NCBI GenBank assembly: GCA_013368315.1
Contig: JAACJM010000104.1
Span: 1-64,000, forward strand
DNA from: Tetrapyrgos nigripes
Lineage: Eukaryota > Basidiomycota > Agaricomycetes > Agaricales > Campanellaceae
Direction of reading: 5' to 3'
DNA length: 64,000 nt
Each line of letters starts with the position of its first letter. Within the stretch, counting starts at the first letter, position 1. The position numbers and the translations under genes were made by a program. This document shows positions 45,664-57,839 of this stretch, in pieces. The notes beneath the pieces are model-generated. The model was given only the letters and a program-made list of their open reading frames with translations, was not told where the DNA came from and searched no databases.

Positions 45664-47013
45664 CTATGGATAATCGTTGCTAGCTCGACTTGTGCATCCT
45701 GTTTCGTAAAAAGTTCTGTCCTCATCTGACTCCTCTCTCTGGAAACTATCAGAGGCAAATCTGATGGATTGCGAAATAGACATGCGAACCGCAGACCTGT
45801 TCTCCTCTTTAGACGTTTCCAGGGCCACAATGAGAATAATCACAGTTGGGTATATAGCCTTCGAGTACATTTTAGCAGGGCTCGGCGGTCAAGAAAAGGG
45901 AGAAAGTACATACAGATAGAAACGGCAAAACACAGTTATAAATCTGGAATATTAGTGCATTTTTATTGGTAAGCACAGAGACGATCAAGAGTGAGGTCTG
46001 GGTATTTCGTTCTGCCACTGTAAATCTATCTTGTCCTGAAGCAGCAAAATCACTCACCCAAAGTCCACAATAAACTACACCTGACTCAACCAAGAGGAAC
46101 AGAATCTTTTGAGCTTTGGACGCCTGAGTTTTGCACTGGCCCAGGTTCTTCATCACCTCTTGGTGATAGAGCCTAGAAAAACAGAGCACATATCGGTGAT
46201 ACATACTTTGAGCAAATGAGTGGTTGAAAATACATACCAAGCTTTATAGCCAATAAGACTCGTAGCTACCATGTTTGTGATGAGTAGTGGGATAACCATC
46301 ATCAAGGCTTTATCCGCACTCCCTCCAATGTTACTGCGACCTTCAAAAATCTCAGCTGTTGCCAGTCCTAAGTCTACGAATGCCCCAACTATGCAAACAA
46401 TAAGTAAAGAATAACAGAATAAACAGCTGTTTATTGACTTACCGAATGAAGCCATTAAACAGAGAGCCAGGATAATTCTCACCCGAAGTTTCCGGGTATA
46501 CAGAATCCACGCCCTCCAAACCACGATTGCATCGCCTATAACGTACTGGGAACATATGTCAGTATTTTTGGCTACAATAAAAAAAACTTCTCAAGCCGCC
46601 TACAGTCGACCTCCCAACTACCCCCTGTAAAGCTTTGATATTCTTATAGTGTTGTCCTTGAAGATTAGCACTGTGGAGAGGGGTCTGTGCTAGTATCTGT
46701 TGGACACGTAGTGCAAAAGATGCAGTGGTGAGCATGAGCATAAAGACCACAATCGCCAAGAGGATCGATCGCGGTCTTGACAATCGTTTCCAATCAGACC
46801 TAAGGGAATAAATAAGGCGGAGAAGGAACTCATCAGCGACAAGCTAAGAACAGCAACCTCAATGGCTACTTACAAGAACAGAACGAAGAGGGGTAGCATT
46901 AACGTCGCATTGAAACCATAAAATAGTGCTGTGAGCGCAACTTGAAGAAGCCAAGATTTGACGGAATCAATGTCGGAGCTGGTGAAAAGGTAGGGCTGCG
47001 ATGCTTGCGACAT
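45664..47013 (-). CDS. seven-exon multi-pass membrane protein, 303 aa
   Basis: Exons 47013-46874, 46799-46622, 46545-46443, 46388-46238, 46172-46058, 45943-45914 and 45858-45664 total 912 nt in one frame, with introns of 49-114 bp. Hydrophobic segments: ALTALFYGFNATLMLPLFVL, ILLAIVVFMLMLTTASF, ILALCLMASFGAFVDLGLA, ALMMVIPLLITNMVATSLIG, ILFLLVESGVVYCGLW and IYPTVIILIVAL. The box YVIGDAIVVWRAWILY is the hallmark of a large Agaricomycete family of seven-helix integral membrane proteins of unknown function. The C-terminus is hydrophilic (SRASNDYP). The gene is divergent from nothing nearby; it is convergent with the HET gene, 768 bp apart. Confidence 0.85.
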
Positions 47014-47545
47014 CGAGGAGAGACAGAAGGAAAAACAAGGGGTATCAAAGAGAGATGACGCTGCCTGGGTCAGCGTTCAGTTATACATTGAAGCAGGAGC
47101 TTTTAAGAGCTGTCTTCCCATCTGATTATCTGATATGATCGTAGCTGACTTCTTTTCTTCCAGCATTAAACGTCCTCGAGCACGACCACCTCCTCGCTTC
47201 GTGCTGAGACAGGCCAACCACGAGACACACCGTGGAGCACGGAACGCCATGCTTACGGAGGATTGATTGATTGTAAATTTGTAATCGAGAGCATTGCGTC
47301 TATGCGCCGTAGACCATCGGAAGGAGCTTAGCGACACAGAAAAGGGTGCAAGGCGGACGATTTTGAATTAGGGTTCAGTTATTTTATACCGTTGGGTACG
47401 GCCTGGAGAGTTGAGAAAACGCAAATAGAGACGTTCAGCCTCCGGTGTAGACGGGTCGGGGACTGACGCTGACGGTGGTCCGTCACTCGGAATAGGTAGT
47501 GCCATTAGTGCCAGAGGTGTCAGACGCCCAACTTGTCCTCAAGGA
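47014..47545. other. 5' flank of the membrane protein gene, no other gene seen
   Basis: A minus frame at 47337-47077 is open for 86 codons without motif. The rest is probable promoter sequence for the genes on both sides. Confidence 0.3.
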
Positions 47546-47553
47546 TATAAAAA
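47546..47553 (+). promoter_or_regulatory. TATA box before the small secreted-protein pseudogene
   Basis: TATAAAAA, 83 bp upstream of ATG 47629. Confidence 0.45.
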
Positions 47554-47628
47554 CCTGGTATCTTTCACCCGAGATGCTTTAGTTTTATCAACTTTGAAAC
47601 GTTGTTCAGTGCTCGCCTTTCAACTGAA

Positions 47629-47766
47629 ATGAAGTTCACTGGATCCTTCGTCATCCTCTCCCTCCTCTACGTATAGGGTTTCGCATTTGGAGAGAGTCCC
47701 TCGGACGGCACGGTGCTAGTCCATCAGAAACAACCCGCTCCTGGCCAAACACGACTGCTGATTTGA
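47629..47766 (+). pseudogene. small secreted-protein gene with a stop in the signal peptide
   Basis: The frame reads MKFTGSFVILSLLYV, then TAG at 47674-47676, then GFAFGESPSDGTVLVHQKQ and ends at TGA 47764-47766. MKF plus a hydrophobic run is a classic secretion signal, and a TATA box precedes it, so this was probably a short secreted peptide of 45 residues. It has no C-terminal CaaX box, so it is not a lipopeptide pheromone precursor. Confidence 0.4.
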
Positions 47767-50119
47767 GAAGCCTGTTGGTTGTACCAATGGATTTTTGTAT
47801 TCTGTATTCTGTATTGGAATTGAGGCCTTGAGATATACATATAACGAATTGAAATCGAACTACTGGATAGACGACAGACCTAGGCTATGATATGCATACT
47901 ACATGCGTAGTAGTACCAGGACGGGCTCTAAACAAAATATTGACATGCTCTCCTCTGCCGTTCCTGCTGTAGCCTCAGTACAGAAGTTCGGTCGGTCTCC
48001 ACCCCACTCTCCATCCGCCTACCATCTTTAGACTTCCCATTCTTATCCAGATCCACAAACAAACTTCACCATACGCGTATCTCCCCCTGCCCCGTTTCTC
48101 CCTTCCCCCTTCCAGCTAAACCTCTCCTCCACCCAATGTCTTTGTAGTACTTCAAGGCTCAGAACCCCTTCTCCGCCCGTGCCCTATTAGAGTCAGACTC
48201 ATAGCACGCTTCCCCTGCGCTCGCCTATCCTACACCGGTCCCTCCAAGCCCCTCCCCCTTCCTCCACTGCACCCTCCCTTCCCCTTCTCCATGCTCTCTC
48301 TTTAAAACGTGACAACCTCCGACATATCATGGTCATGTTAAACCACCTAGCATCAACCGACACTAAAACTACCCCTCCCCCCCATCCCCCCCCCCTTGAC
48401 AACCAAGCTCTGCCGCCTGCGCTCGACCTGCTTTCCCATTTCCCATTTCTCAATCCGTATCCGTACTAGTCGAAATAAGAGAGGGGGTAGCGTCACAACG
48501 GATAATAGATAGCGAAGCGAAGGGACCAAGGGTTGGCGCGATAGTAAAGTTGTAAAGGTAGGTAAAGCTGAGGTGAGTGGGGGCGGCGGACGGCGTATTT
48601 ATATATCTGATAGTGACCATAGTCGGAAAGTCGGAAAGAATGGTGTGGGTATGTGGGTATACGCTCCGGGTGGATGGAGGCGGAGGCGGAGGCGGATGTC
48701 GTCAACTTGGGTCTTGGGGATAGCCAGGAGCCTGAGGGTAACTTGGTTTACTGGAGTGACTGGAATCTGGGGAAGGGAGCGTTCGACGTGTGTACGGTTG
48801 GTGATGAGGTGGAACTTGTAGACTGTAGCGAGGAAGGGAAGGGAAGTCAGTACCAAAAAAAAGGCATCACAGAAAAATACAAAGACAGACTCACAACGCG
48901 TCATCAACGACATAGTCCACCCAAGACCCACATCGAAAAATCCTAGGCCTCTTTCCCTCAGCTTCTTCATCTCCCGTAATCACAACTTCCAAACGTCCTA
49001 GACTCGGAACTCCTAATGCACAAAAATATCGCCTCTCCCCACTACCGTGACATTCATCCCTTCCAAACAGCAGTAATACGTTATAAACCAATTCGAAGAG
49101 ATGGATATGAGCCGAGAGACGAGCGATGAGCTCGGCTCGGTGGATTGAGAGGACAAGAAGAGGGTGGATGCCTCGACGAAATCTTGGGTTCTATGTGACT
49201 TCAGAGGGTAAAAGTGATGGAATAAATGATAACTTGAAGCTGAAATCGTCTGTAGCGAAGATGATAGTGAAGTAAGCAGGAAAAGAATTAAAAGACTCAC
49301 TCGACGCATCGTCACCAAAACAATCTACCTCGTCTTCTTCATCTCCTGTAGACCCAACTCCCTAATAGGTCACAATCGTCCACTTAACTCCAGCAACGCC
49401 TGCCACAATGAACGAATTCTCGAAGAGAACGGTTGGAGGATAGACGGCATGTGGAAGGAGGATAGTGCGGAGTAACGAGACAGATAGGTGAAGCCTCGTG
49501 CGTTGGGTATGGAGGGATTGGGTGGAATTGGAGGATGATAACGGTAACGTTGAGGAGTCAGAGGGGTAGACTTGATGAGGTGAATGCAAATGTAGTGTCT
49601 GTCGCATCAGAGGGTGAGGCGACAAGAGAATGGACTAGAACTAGAACACTCACTGTGCTCATATCGACATTTTTACCACTACTCCCACTTCTTTCCATAC
49701 ACGCCCCAATCCTAGCCTATCAACCCAACGGCTGCTCTCCTCTTCTAAGAGCGCCTACCCCAATCCAGCAATGTCTTCTTGAAGCGCCCCGTCAGGTGTA
49801 GCGCTACCATTGAGGGTAACGGCCTGAAGAAAAGACTTCAATACGAGCGTTGGAGTATGCAGGCATGGCGGCAGAGCTCAATGGAATATAGAGAGGGAAG
49901 GTGAGAGATTATTCCAAGCGAAGACGTCGAAAGCGAGTCCCGACGAGATAAATAGGCTCTATCGTACAATATGGGTATTAGGGCACGGTTAGTGAAAGTA
50001 AGGAAGTGAGACATACCTGGTGGCAATGAGAACCTTCTACAACTGTCAAAAATCCGCCAGCGTAAGCGCATTCAAGTCGACGATGATGGTGGTAGTAAAG
50101 AGACCTCGTGACTGGCCTC
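47767..50119. other. unassigned; possible minus-strand gene with duplicated exons
   Basis: Minus 49195-48897 reads GIHPLLVLSIHRAELIARLS … GVPSLGRLEVVITGDEEAEG … GSWVDYVVDDAL before a GTGAGT donor. A second exon ending TGDEEDEVDCFGDDAS with the same GTGAGT context lies near 49400-49290, so exons may be duplicated. Minus 48850-48600 (KFHLITNRTHVERSLPQIPV) may be a 3' exon. Family unknown. Confidence 0.28.
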
Positions 50120-50195
50120 TACAACCGAAATGTCTAGACTCGGTCTGGACCCGGGTCTAAGGACCGTTGACGTCAACAACCATGCCAGTTTCCCT
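50120..50195 (+). repeat. dispersed repeat, ACTCGGTCTGG family, short copy
   Basis: GAAATGTCTAGACTCGGTCTGG then AAGGACCGTTGACGTCAACA; the same pair occurs at 54918-54972. It directly precedes the degraded 5' end of the carboxylesterase. Confidence 0.6.
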
Positions 50196-50199
50196 TATA

Positions 50200-51989
50200 C
50201 TACCATGCACCTCTCGTTGTCAAGCCCGTTGGCGCACCAGGCTCTCACAAGGTTCTTCGCTACCCAAATCTCGTTCAGATTGAGCAAAAAGTGACATTGG
50301 CACCGTTCTAACTTCCATCACAAGTGAACATCTACTATCCTCGTCACCGCCAATTATCATTGGGCTTCCCACGGTGAAATGATGTTGCTCGAGAGTCTCA
50401 TATCCTGAATCTCGGTCTGCAAGACAACATCGCGGCATTGCAGTGGATCAAAGAAAATATCGCGGCTTTCGGCAGAGATCCGTCCAAGGTAAGCTTATGA
50501 ACTCCTTTGGCAATGTCTTCTGGTTTTCAAACACGTATGGCATGTTCAGGTTACGGCCTTCGCGGAAAGCGTTGGGACTCGTGCTCTGCAGTCCCTGATC
50601 CTAAGCGGTCAAATCGAGGGTTTAGCGAGGGCTGTGGTGAGCTCTACCTCTACATTCAGTGCTTTCCGTTCTCGAGCTCGTATACATATAGATCATGGAA
50701 TCAACGGGAAGAATACCGAGTCTTATTCCTCAATCTCCAGCTGCGAACGCAACATGGAATAATTTCATGTCAGCCTTACCCACATGCCCTGATACACCCC
50801 CAAACGATATCGAGTGCATCCAGAACCTCACCACTACTGATATGATTGACGGGTTCAACAACGCACAGATCTTCTTTTCCTCGGCCACAAGTGATTGGTT
50901 GCCCACCTTCGGTGATGAAATACTCCCGGGCATTCCGTCTACTCTTGTGCCCCCGGATGGAGTCGTCGAAGCAATCATGATTGGGATTAATAAGGACGAA
51001 GGTACTTATTTATTTTTCTCTTCCCGTACATTTCACATTGATCTCTTATTATTTGCGTCCAGCCACACTAGTCACCGACCAGACCGTGAACACCGATCAA
51101 ATGATAAGAGATACAATCCTTGGATCACCTCCATCACCACCAGATGCCACTCCGTCAGAACGCGAGGCGCAGCTCGAAAACCTTGAAAACGTGTTCAACA
51201 AAACTCTTTCTCTATACCCCAACATCCCCTCTCTCGGATCTCTCTTCGACACTGGAAACGAGACCTTCGGACTAGATCCCGAATACAAGCGTACTGCGGC
51301 TGTATGTGAGTACGCCGAGTAGCAAGCTGTTCTTCAATGACGTGGAAGCTGAACCCCAAGCAGTAACGGATTTCATGTTCCATGCTGAACGCAGATTCCT
51401 TATAAATCGTCAATTACTTCTAGCCGGCATTCCCACTTTCTCATTCCTATTCGCCGATCCAGACGCTGTGCCAGTGCAAGATTTTGTCATTGGGACTCCT
51501 GCTCCAGGGTCATTGGGAGGTAAGTATCTATCGTCAATGAGTATTCATCTCCTAATATCACATTCGACGAAAGTGTCATGCTCTTCAGAGATCTACTACG
51601 TGTTTGGGACGCTATCAGAGCACCCTGAAGTCAGAGAAGTGACATCAACTGCAGCTAAACTGAGCGATATGATGATGGATTATTGGATTTCATTCGCGAA
51701 TACCTTGGATCCGAATGATGCTGCAGGTTCTGATCGTGAGTCAGTTGTATTCTTTGTATTATTCCTTGCTTATGATTCTATTTTCGATGAAGGTCCCAGC
51801 TGGCATGAGTATACAGCGGAGGATCCTGTAAGGAGTGCTCTTCTTTGAACTTTAGCATTGTGGACTGACTAGTATCTCCGACAGATGTTGCTGCTGCTGA
51901 ACGGTCGTAACACGACGGCTCTTCTGGATAATTTCCGAGAGAACCAGATAGCCCTTTTCAGCGACGATCCGACGATATTTGGGTATTAG
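50200..51989 (+). pseudogene. carboxylesterase/lipase (type B), 5'-degraded
   Basis: From about 50395 the exons read LNLGLQDNIAALQWIKENI, then after an intron VTAFAESVG, ALPTCPDTPPNDIECIQNLT, SDWLPTFGDEILPGIPSTLV, AIMIGINKDEG, GLDPEYKRTAAV, IPTFSFLFADPDAVPVQDF, SEIYYVFGTLSEHPEVREV, MMMDYWISFANTLDPNDAAG, PSWHEYTAEDP and a final exon ending DDPTIFGY plus TAG 51987-51989. Introns lie near 50489, 50639, 51001, 51307, 51522, 51736 and 51831. This is the alpha/beta-hydrolase type-B carboxylesterase plan. The nucleophile elbow is AESVG rather than GESAG, and the HGSEI box that bears the catalytic His reads CSSEI. Upstream of 50395 only broken traces of the oxyanion-hole region (QLSLGFP) remain, behind TGA codons. 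Catalysis seems lost even though the 3' splice sites are clean. Confidence 0.75.
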
Positions 51990-52626
51990 GCACCACGATT
52001 ACGCAGCCAAATGCTAGATACTAACAGAGTCAGATTTCGACCTTTCAAATATAGTGTACATGTAGCACACAGATAATAGGATAAATAACTACATTGAAAC
52101 CAGAGGAAACCAGAAACGATAGCGTCCAAAACTGAAAGTCAAGTATCCCTTTGCAAGTTCAACAATTTCTGTATTCAACTTCACCACCTCATCATACCTT
52201 CCCTCCATCCGAATCCGCCATCCAACCACTACCATACTGATCCGAATAACCACTACCTTCTCTCGCGCCATGCCTCTGCGCCATCCCACTCCCAACACTC
52301 GACTCCTGATAATGATACGGCGCTAATTTTATATCCTCATCTTATATTCTCATCCTACCTCCGGGAGTACGAAGTGGGTACTCACCAGCACCCGAACTCT
52401 CTACATGGTCCCCATTGATCCGAGCCCCTGATCTTCTTTTCGTCGTATGGCCAGATCCAGGGTCTACTTTGAGGTAGGACGAGTCGACCCACATCACACA
52501 AAATGACGTCAAGTTGTAATCAGGTTACAACATAGAGAAAGCAAAGAATAGCTGGAAATATTCTAGTAAGTTGTATTGACTTTAGAACTGATCACATATA
52601 TTCTGACAGGATTGCAACTTCGCAAG
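51990..52626. other. intergenic, no gene seen
   Basis: Short frames in both strands without motifs; the 3' flank of the carboxylesterase pseudogene. Confidence 0.35.
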
Positions 52627-53195
52627 TAGGGCTCCGCGCTGTACCAGTACTGTACAGTTTGTACTGGTACCGTATAACGGATACAGTCCCATACCGTACA
52701 AGGTTGCTGCAGGGTCCAGTACGGGTACGGATACTGGACGGGTAATCCCATATTAGATGTACGGTATACGGGTCGGCCATGCATCGGCGAAGGTTTTTTC
52801 TCTGCTTTTCTGTCGTAAGTTATCCCTGTAAATAAAAATATTGTCAAATTCTGAGCAGTTTGTGGCGGAAAATCATTTCTTGGTCATATCAGCTTGAATG
52901 ATTCACCAAAAAAGGCGATTGGAGACTTGCCGAAGTGATTTATGCCTCAAAGTCATCCTAAATACACTGTAAAGGTGAGCAGCGGGTTAATTCGAATGTT
53001 TTCTCGCATCAATTCACCTCACAAAGCCAGTTTCAATTTAGAATCCTGGGCACTTCCTGGTAAAAAGACCCGTATACCGTATTGAACCGTAATACTGCCG
53101 TATTAGTACCCGTCCCAGATCGTACAAGCTTCCAGATGAACCCGTGCGAGTAGAGGATGGGGTGTACCAGTATTACTGGACGGCGCGGAGCCCTG
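52627..53195. mobile_element. hAT-like MITE, AGGGCTCCGCGC ends, no clear TSD
   Basis: TAGGGCTCCGCGC at the left and GCGCGGAGCCCTG at the right. Both subterminal regions are filled with GTACCAGTA, TACGGTA and ACGGGTA motifs in inverted arrangement. 569 bp. The flanking 8-mers (TTCGCAAG and TTGGCTGC) do not match, so the copy may be old or one flank altered. Its first eight bases equal those of the element at 38802. Confidence 0.65.
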
Positions 53196-53406
53196 TTGGC
53201 TGCATTCAAGATGATGTTGGCTGTCGAAACGAGAGATCGCACATCCAGCCGCAACTTTCTACCTGATATCGATTTGGCATTGCAGCTATCTTAAAAACAA
53301 CGATAATGTATACTTAGAGAGTAATAGATCTACATCAAATATAGTGATGTGCAGACCGTTTTTGAGAAATAGCCGTAACAGTAACCACGGTCAGGATTAT
53401 CCCGGT
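53196..53406. other. intergenic between the MITE and the 191-aa gene
   Basis: At 53343 TAGTGATGTGCAGACCG resembles a single hAT-type terminus, as at 33525 inverted, but no partner end is present. Confidence 0.3.
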
Positions 53407-54179
53407 TTAAACAGTGTGGGGGTCATAGTTGAGCGGGAATTCCTGGTTGAATCCATCAATAGCAGCTTGCTTTTGCTTGTCATCGCGGTCCTTCCACTCG
53501 ACGTAGCGTTGGGCGCCCTTTTCAAGCATCTGGCCACGCATGAGGGGGTACATGTCGTAGATGTAGAACTTGACACCTAAAGAAAGAAAGAGAAGAGGTG
53601 GTGCATCAGACATTGTCTGCGAGCAATGGCACGAACGATTAAAGCAAGAACTCACTCTGCATGAGATCATCAGCCCAGTACGAATGCTCAAGGAACTCCA
53701 ATGTGAACGTTCCGAGGGAGTTGTCGACCAAGGTTGCATTGTGATCCACACCGTAGGCTATGCAGTGGCTTTCACCGAGAGTGAAGACACGAATGACGGT
53801 GTTGTTGGAGCGGAACCAATTGACCTCCTGTTCAGCGATCTGAAGAGCTCCGAGTAGGCCAGGGTAAACGGATGCCTGCAGACCAAGAGGTTAGCAACAG
53901 TCAGCAGCATTCCAGTGAGTGTGAAACACACGTTGAAAGGCATCGTGGGCGATTGGATGGTTGCGAAGTCGGGAGACAAAAATTGGGCCTGGAGGAAAAA
54001 AGTCTTGATCAGCACAGACAGTGTTTAGGCAATGAATGAAGGATGCTTACAATTTCAGGTCCAAGTGAAGTTGCCGATTCGAGAGCAGTATAAAATGCAT
54101 GGCACCTTGCCCCGAGGGCGTCAATGGAAGGGGAGCCAATGGGTGAGTAGGGCAGAACAGTGGTGTTTTGAGCGGACAT
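53407..54179 (-). CDS. hypothetical 191-aa protein, four exons
   Basis: Exons 54179-54051, 53988-53932, 53875-53656 and 53576-53407 total 576 nt, all in frame with GT-AG introns of 62, 56 and 79 bp. It starts MSAQNTTVLPYSPIGSPSID and contains FLSPDFATIQSPTMPFN, LGALQIAEQEVNWFRSNNT, VIRVFTLGESHCIAYGVDHN, TLVDNSLGTFTLEFLEHSYW and YIYDMYPLMRGQMLEKGAQR, ending YDPHTV. No signal peptide or membrane helix. The small alpha/beta mixture with a central FTLGESHCIAYG strand pair could be an NTF2/SnoaL-like fold, but I cannot show that. Clean splicing and no stops suggest a functional gene. Confidence 0.75.
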
Positions 54180-54372
54180 TGTAGATCTCGTGAAAGAAAG
54201 GAGGGAAGGAAGGAATTAAGTTATAGACGACTGAAAGTTTTGCAGAGAGGGACTGCGAGAGTCAGAAAGGGAATGAAGAAATGTACTGCAGCCTCCGAGA
54301 TTAAAAGGGCCATACATATCTATTCTTGGTTTAGTACGCAGCTTTCAGGTACAAACCTTAGGGCAGTTACAG

Positions 54373-55130
54373 TTACGAGGCCCTTTAGGCCGAGTTAACT
54401 TATATCGACCCCTCAATTGAGTACCAAAGGTTCTCACGGGTTCTAACTTTTACACGCCACCTCAGCGCTCCGAAATGCCCGCACACTGCTATCTCAACTG
54501 ACGCATTGAAGTACGTCATGATTCATTCCCTTCGCTGTCGACGACTACAAGCCCATCAACCACGACAAGCTTCAGACGCGTTTACCTTCCCTCAGCAGCC
54601 GTCGAAAGTCGTCAAGAGCCACTCTCTGAATCACTATTGCTTCCTCCACCCCATCCAAGGTCATTTAAAGGCGTCGTTACATTAAGCTATTGAGCTCTAT
54701 CTAATTTTTTACTGCATACGAAACCATTTTACTTGTCCAATGGGCCTCGTAATTTGCCATGCAAAGCAGTGGCACCTTTCCCCAGTTACGAGTTATTACG
54801 AGGCCTCTTAAAGGCCGAGTTTAACTTATGTCGACCTCGAAAATTTTACCACGACCTCAAACTCCCACCCCTTTTCGTTGCCACAGCCGGTCTCTGCCCT
54901 TCCCGAATCCCGACAACCGGAATGTCCAGACTCGGTCTGGACCAGATCCAAGGACCGTTGACGTCAATAACCACGACGTCATGCTAGCGTGCCAAATCGG
55001 TCTGCCCTTCTTCCCTCTCGCTTTCCACCGATTCTCCCTCCCTTCTGCATAACCTGAGTTGGACTACGTGAAAGGGCCTCGTAATTTGCCACGCGAAGCG
55101 ATGGCCCTTTGCCCCAGTATCCCGGGAGTA
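54373..55130 (+). repeat. two tandem dispersed elements, TTACGAGGCCC ends
   Basis: Copy 1 begins TTACGAGGCCCTTTAGGCC (54373) and reaches GGGCCTCGTAATTTGCCATG (about 54743). Copy 2 begins ATTACGAGGCCTCTTAAAGG (54794) and reaches GGGCCTCGTAATTTGCCACG (about 55083). Both are followed by GCAAAGCAGTGGC or GCGAAGCGATGGC and CCCCAGT, so that tail belongs to the repeat. Only the ends agree; the interiors differ, and copy 2 contains the ACTCGGTCTGG segment. A partial third copy is at 19705. Confidence 0.65.
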
Positions 55131-57839
55131 TTAGCAAACACGTCAGAGTCTAGCCGATGAATTGAATTGAATTGGAAAAAAACACCAGAAATGGTTTTCT
55201 GACGTGTTCTCCCGCGACTCCATCGGGAATTTGCAAAGGTGCTACCTCAACACTATATAGGTCAGATGCGCCCCGTCCTTGGCCTCTCATCGATTAGACG
55301 ACCACGCAATGCCACCTCGCCACGTCCTGAAGGAGCCACTTGGCGTATCAACCCTGAGTCGGTGCGTTTCAGATCTGTGGGCGCGAGCATCAAGCGAGCA
55401 TAGCTGCGTCTTGTCGACATCCTCTTCCGGGTTCGTTCACTCCTTTAACCGGATTTCGAGTTATGACAGACAAATGGACATCAAAACAACCCTGACAGCG
55501 AAAGACTTGACCTTTGATCGGAGTTACCATCAAAGAGAAGCAGGGACTACATTACATCCACATCCTTCGAATACTCTTTGTCGCTTGTTCCGTCTTCGTC
55601 GGCTCAGATAACACAACTGCGTTTCCCTGTCATCACCAACCGAGCCACCGTACAGACTCCCTTCCTGGGAAGTTAGAACCGTCGGACTTTGAAATATTTT
55701 CTCTTTTTCTTGTACCACCATGTCGCGACTTGCTCTCTAGAGCTCTACCCCTCATCGTCAGCTCTATCTCGAGTGGGGTTAGATTATACAGGCCTTGGGA
55801 GATTGGGGGTGTGTGTCCTTGCTATAGGAATCGCCGTGTCCGTTGGGTTATTATGGTGGGACCTCCTCGGCCGTGTCTCAAGTTCTTCTATACCTCCCTC
55901 ACGTAAGTACTAGTATCCATTCACTTCACGAGTATGCCTACGCCTTGCGATCACTTATTAATAGACGGCGGTCATCCGAGTCAGACTTTCAAATTCTCGT
56001 CTTTCTTTCTAACTTCTATCACCATACCCTCACAATCATACGCCTACAACCCTCCTTCCCCTCCATCCCAACAGTATCGAATCGTCGTGTCTCACATCGT
56101 CCTCAAGAGTTGAGAGTCGTCGTGAAGATAGTATCGCCAGCGTGGACGTAGTGGTTGTCTAGGACTGAAGCATTTTATTCAGGATACCGAGAGTCGGGTA
56201 GGGGTGTAGGGTCAGGCGTCGAGGAAGGGAGACTTTTGGCATGGAGAACAGGGTTTGAGAAGGAGAGAATGGATGGGGAAAGTGAGAGAGTGCGATAAAG
56301 AGAACGAATGCGATGGAAGGAGGCCCAGTAGTGGATGGTGACGCATATAGGAATGGAGGGCTGGGAGGAGAAGCATTAGTAACAGGCAACAGATGGTATT
56401 GTAGGGAAGAGAAGTGATATTCTGGCGTTGCGGATGAGCTCGGTCGCAACCCCAGACAATTTTGAGATAAGAGGTGACCTTGATATGGTGCGTCTTTTCA
56501 TTTGACTACGTTACTGACTTTCGGTCTTCTTCAGTTCATCCGCCTTCTCCCAGCTGGCTCGACTGCTACCATCTGCACCCCAACCTCTTCCACTCTTCGT
56601 TCCTCAACACCTTCTACTTCCACCCCCATTCCTCCGCAGGCTACGAGTTCGAGATTCTCTCACATCTTTGACTTCTCCATGTCGGCCTACCTCTCCCCTT
56701 CCTCAAGCTCTCTGGAATAATTCTAGACTTTTTCCCGACGCGATAGGGACTGTCTCCGAGATTTCAATTCCACAAGCTGAACAGCAAAACCGACCCGAGA
56801 GACGCAGTTTTGGGACGGTTTGGATCGAATATGGGATGGACTACCGAGGCTATCTTGTCTGGAAACTCGCTATTGAGGTGTTATGGCCGTCCAGTCTAGC
56901 ATGGTGTTTGTGATGAGAGTTTTTTTTGTTGATGTATGGGTATCCTTTAATAACTTACACTCTCGAGCTAATTTTGGACTTGTCTTTTATCATCTTTTCT
57001 CGTTCTGGGTATACCACCTCCCTTTCCAAGTCCGTGTGCATCCCCAACAATGCTATCGAATTCTACACCATGCTTTTCCAAGTTCAAGGCACGACTATCT
57101 CTTCGACTTCGTTGCGTCGTTCTTTCCGCATAGCTGTATGCACTACTATACCGCAACTATTTCCTCGACTCCCTTTCGGCATTGCCGCGGATCAAGAATC
57201 AACTTACAGCCTCAAACACCTACATATTTCAAGAAAGCTATTCACGGCCTTAAACTACTGAATCCAGGGCACTGTATTGCATTTGTTCCTCGGCCATCCT
57301 TTCTATGCAAGCGTCGCATAAATGAATTGAAGTAGTTCCTGACCTTCTACTGCCACTGGATAACTCATATCACTGTCTTCTTCGCACGCGATTGACAATT
57401 TCCTATTATTCTACAATGGGTATGTTATAGTGTCGGAGTTGTGTAACATGTATGTCGGCGGGTGTAGACGTCTGCCTGAAGGATTCATGTAGGGCAAGAT
57501 AGATAGATAAATAGAGTGTACGGATCTGAATACTATCTACTACCTCAAATAGCATACATGTTGAAGAAGCAGGGTCGGGATTCGATCCTTTACGAATTCG
57601 TTAGTACTTATCCTTATCTACATGTAGATTTCGCGATAATGGAGAGCTCGATGGGACGTTACGTGTGAGGTCTCTTGCCGCCTCCTTCGTGTAGGACCAC
57701 ATGCTCAGGAGCGACACCGCTTGCAAAGGGCATCTGCAGAACGCTAGTCCCTGGCTGCCAGACAGAGCTAGAGTGTCCAGGAAAGATATAAATTATATTA
57801 TAATTCACTTGTCAATCGTAACTCAAAGCTGGCTAAAAT
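55131..57839. other. unassigned; weak exon-like pieces
   Basis: A TATA-like CTATATAG (55253) and ATG 55308 (MPPRHVLKEPLGVSTLS) could start a gene but no family follows. 55138-55210 holds a short inverted repeat (AACACGTCAGA and TCTGACGTGTT). At 56700-56900 a plus frame reads LPQALWNNSRLFPDAIGTVS and TVWIEYGMDYRGYLVWKLAI, protein-like but unrecognised. No RNA gene seen. Confidence 0.3.

Noticed and set aside
57575..57605. GGGATTCGATCC as a tRNA T-loop
   Set aside because: No matching acceptor, D or anticodon arms can be paired around it.
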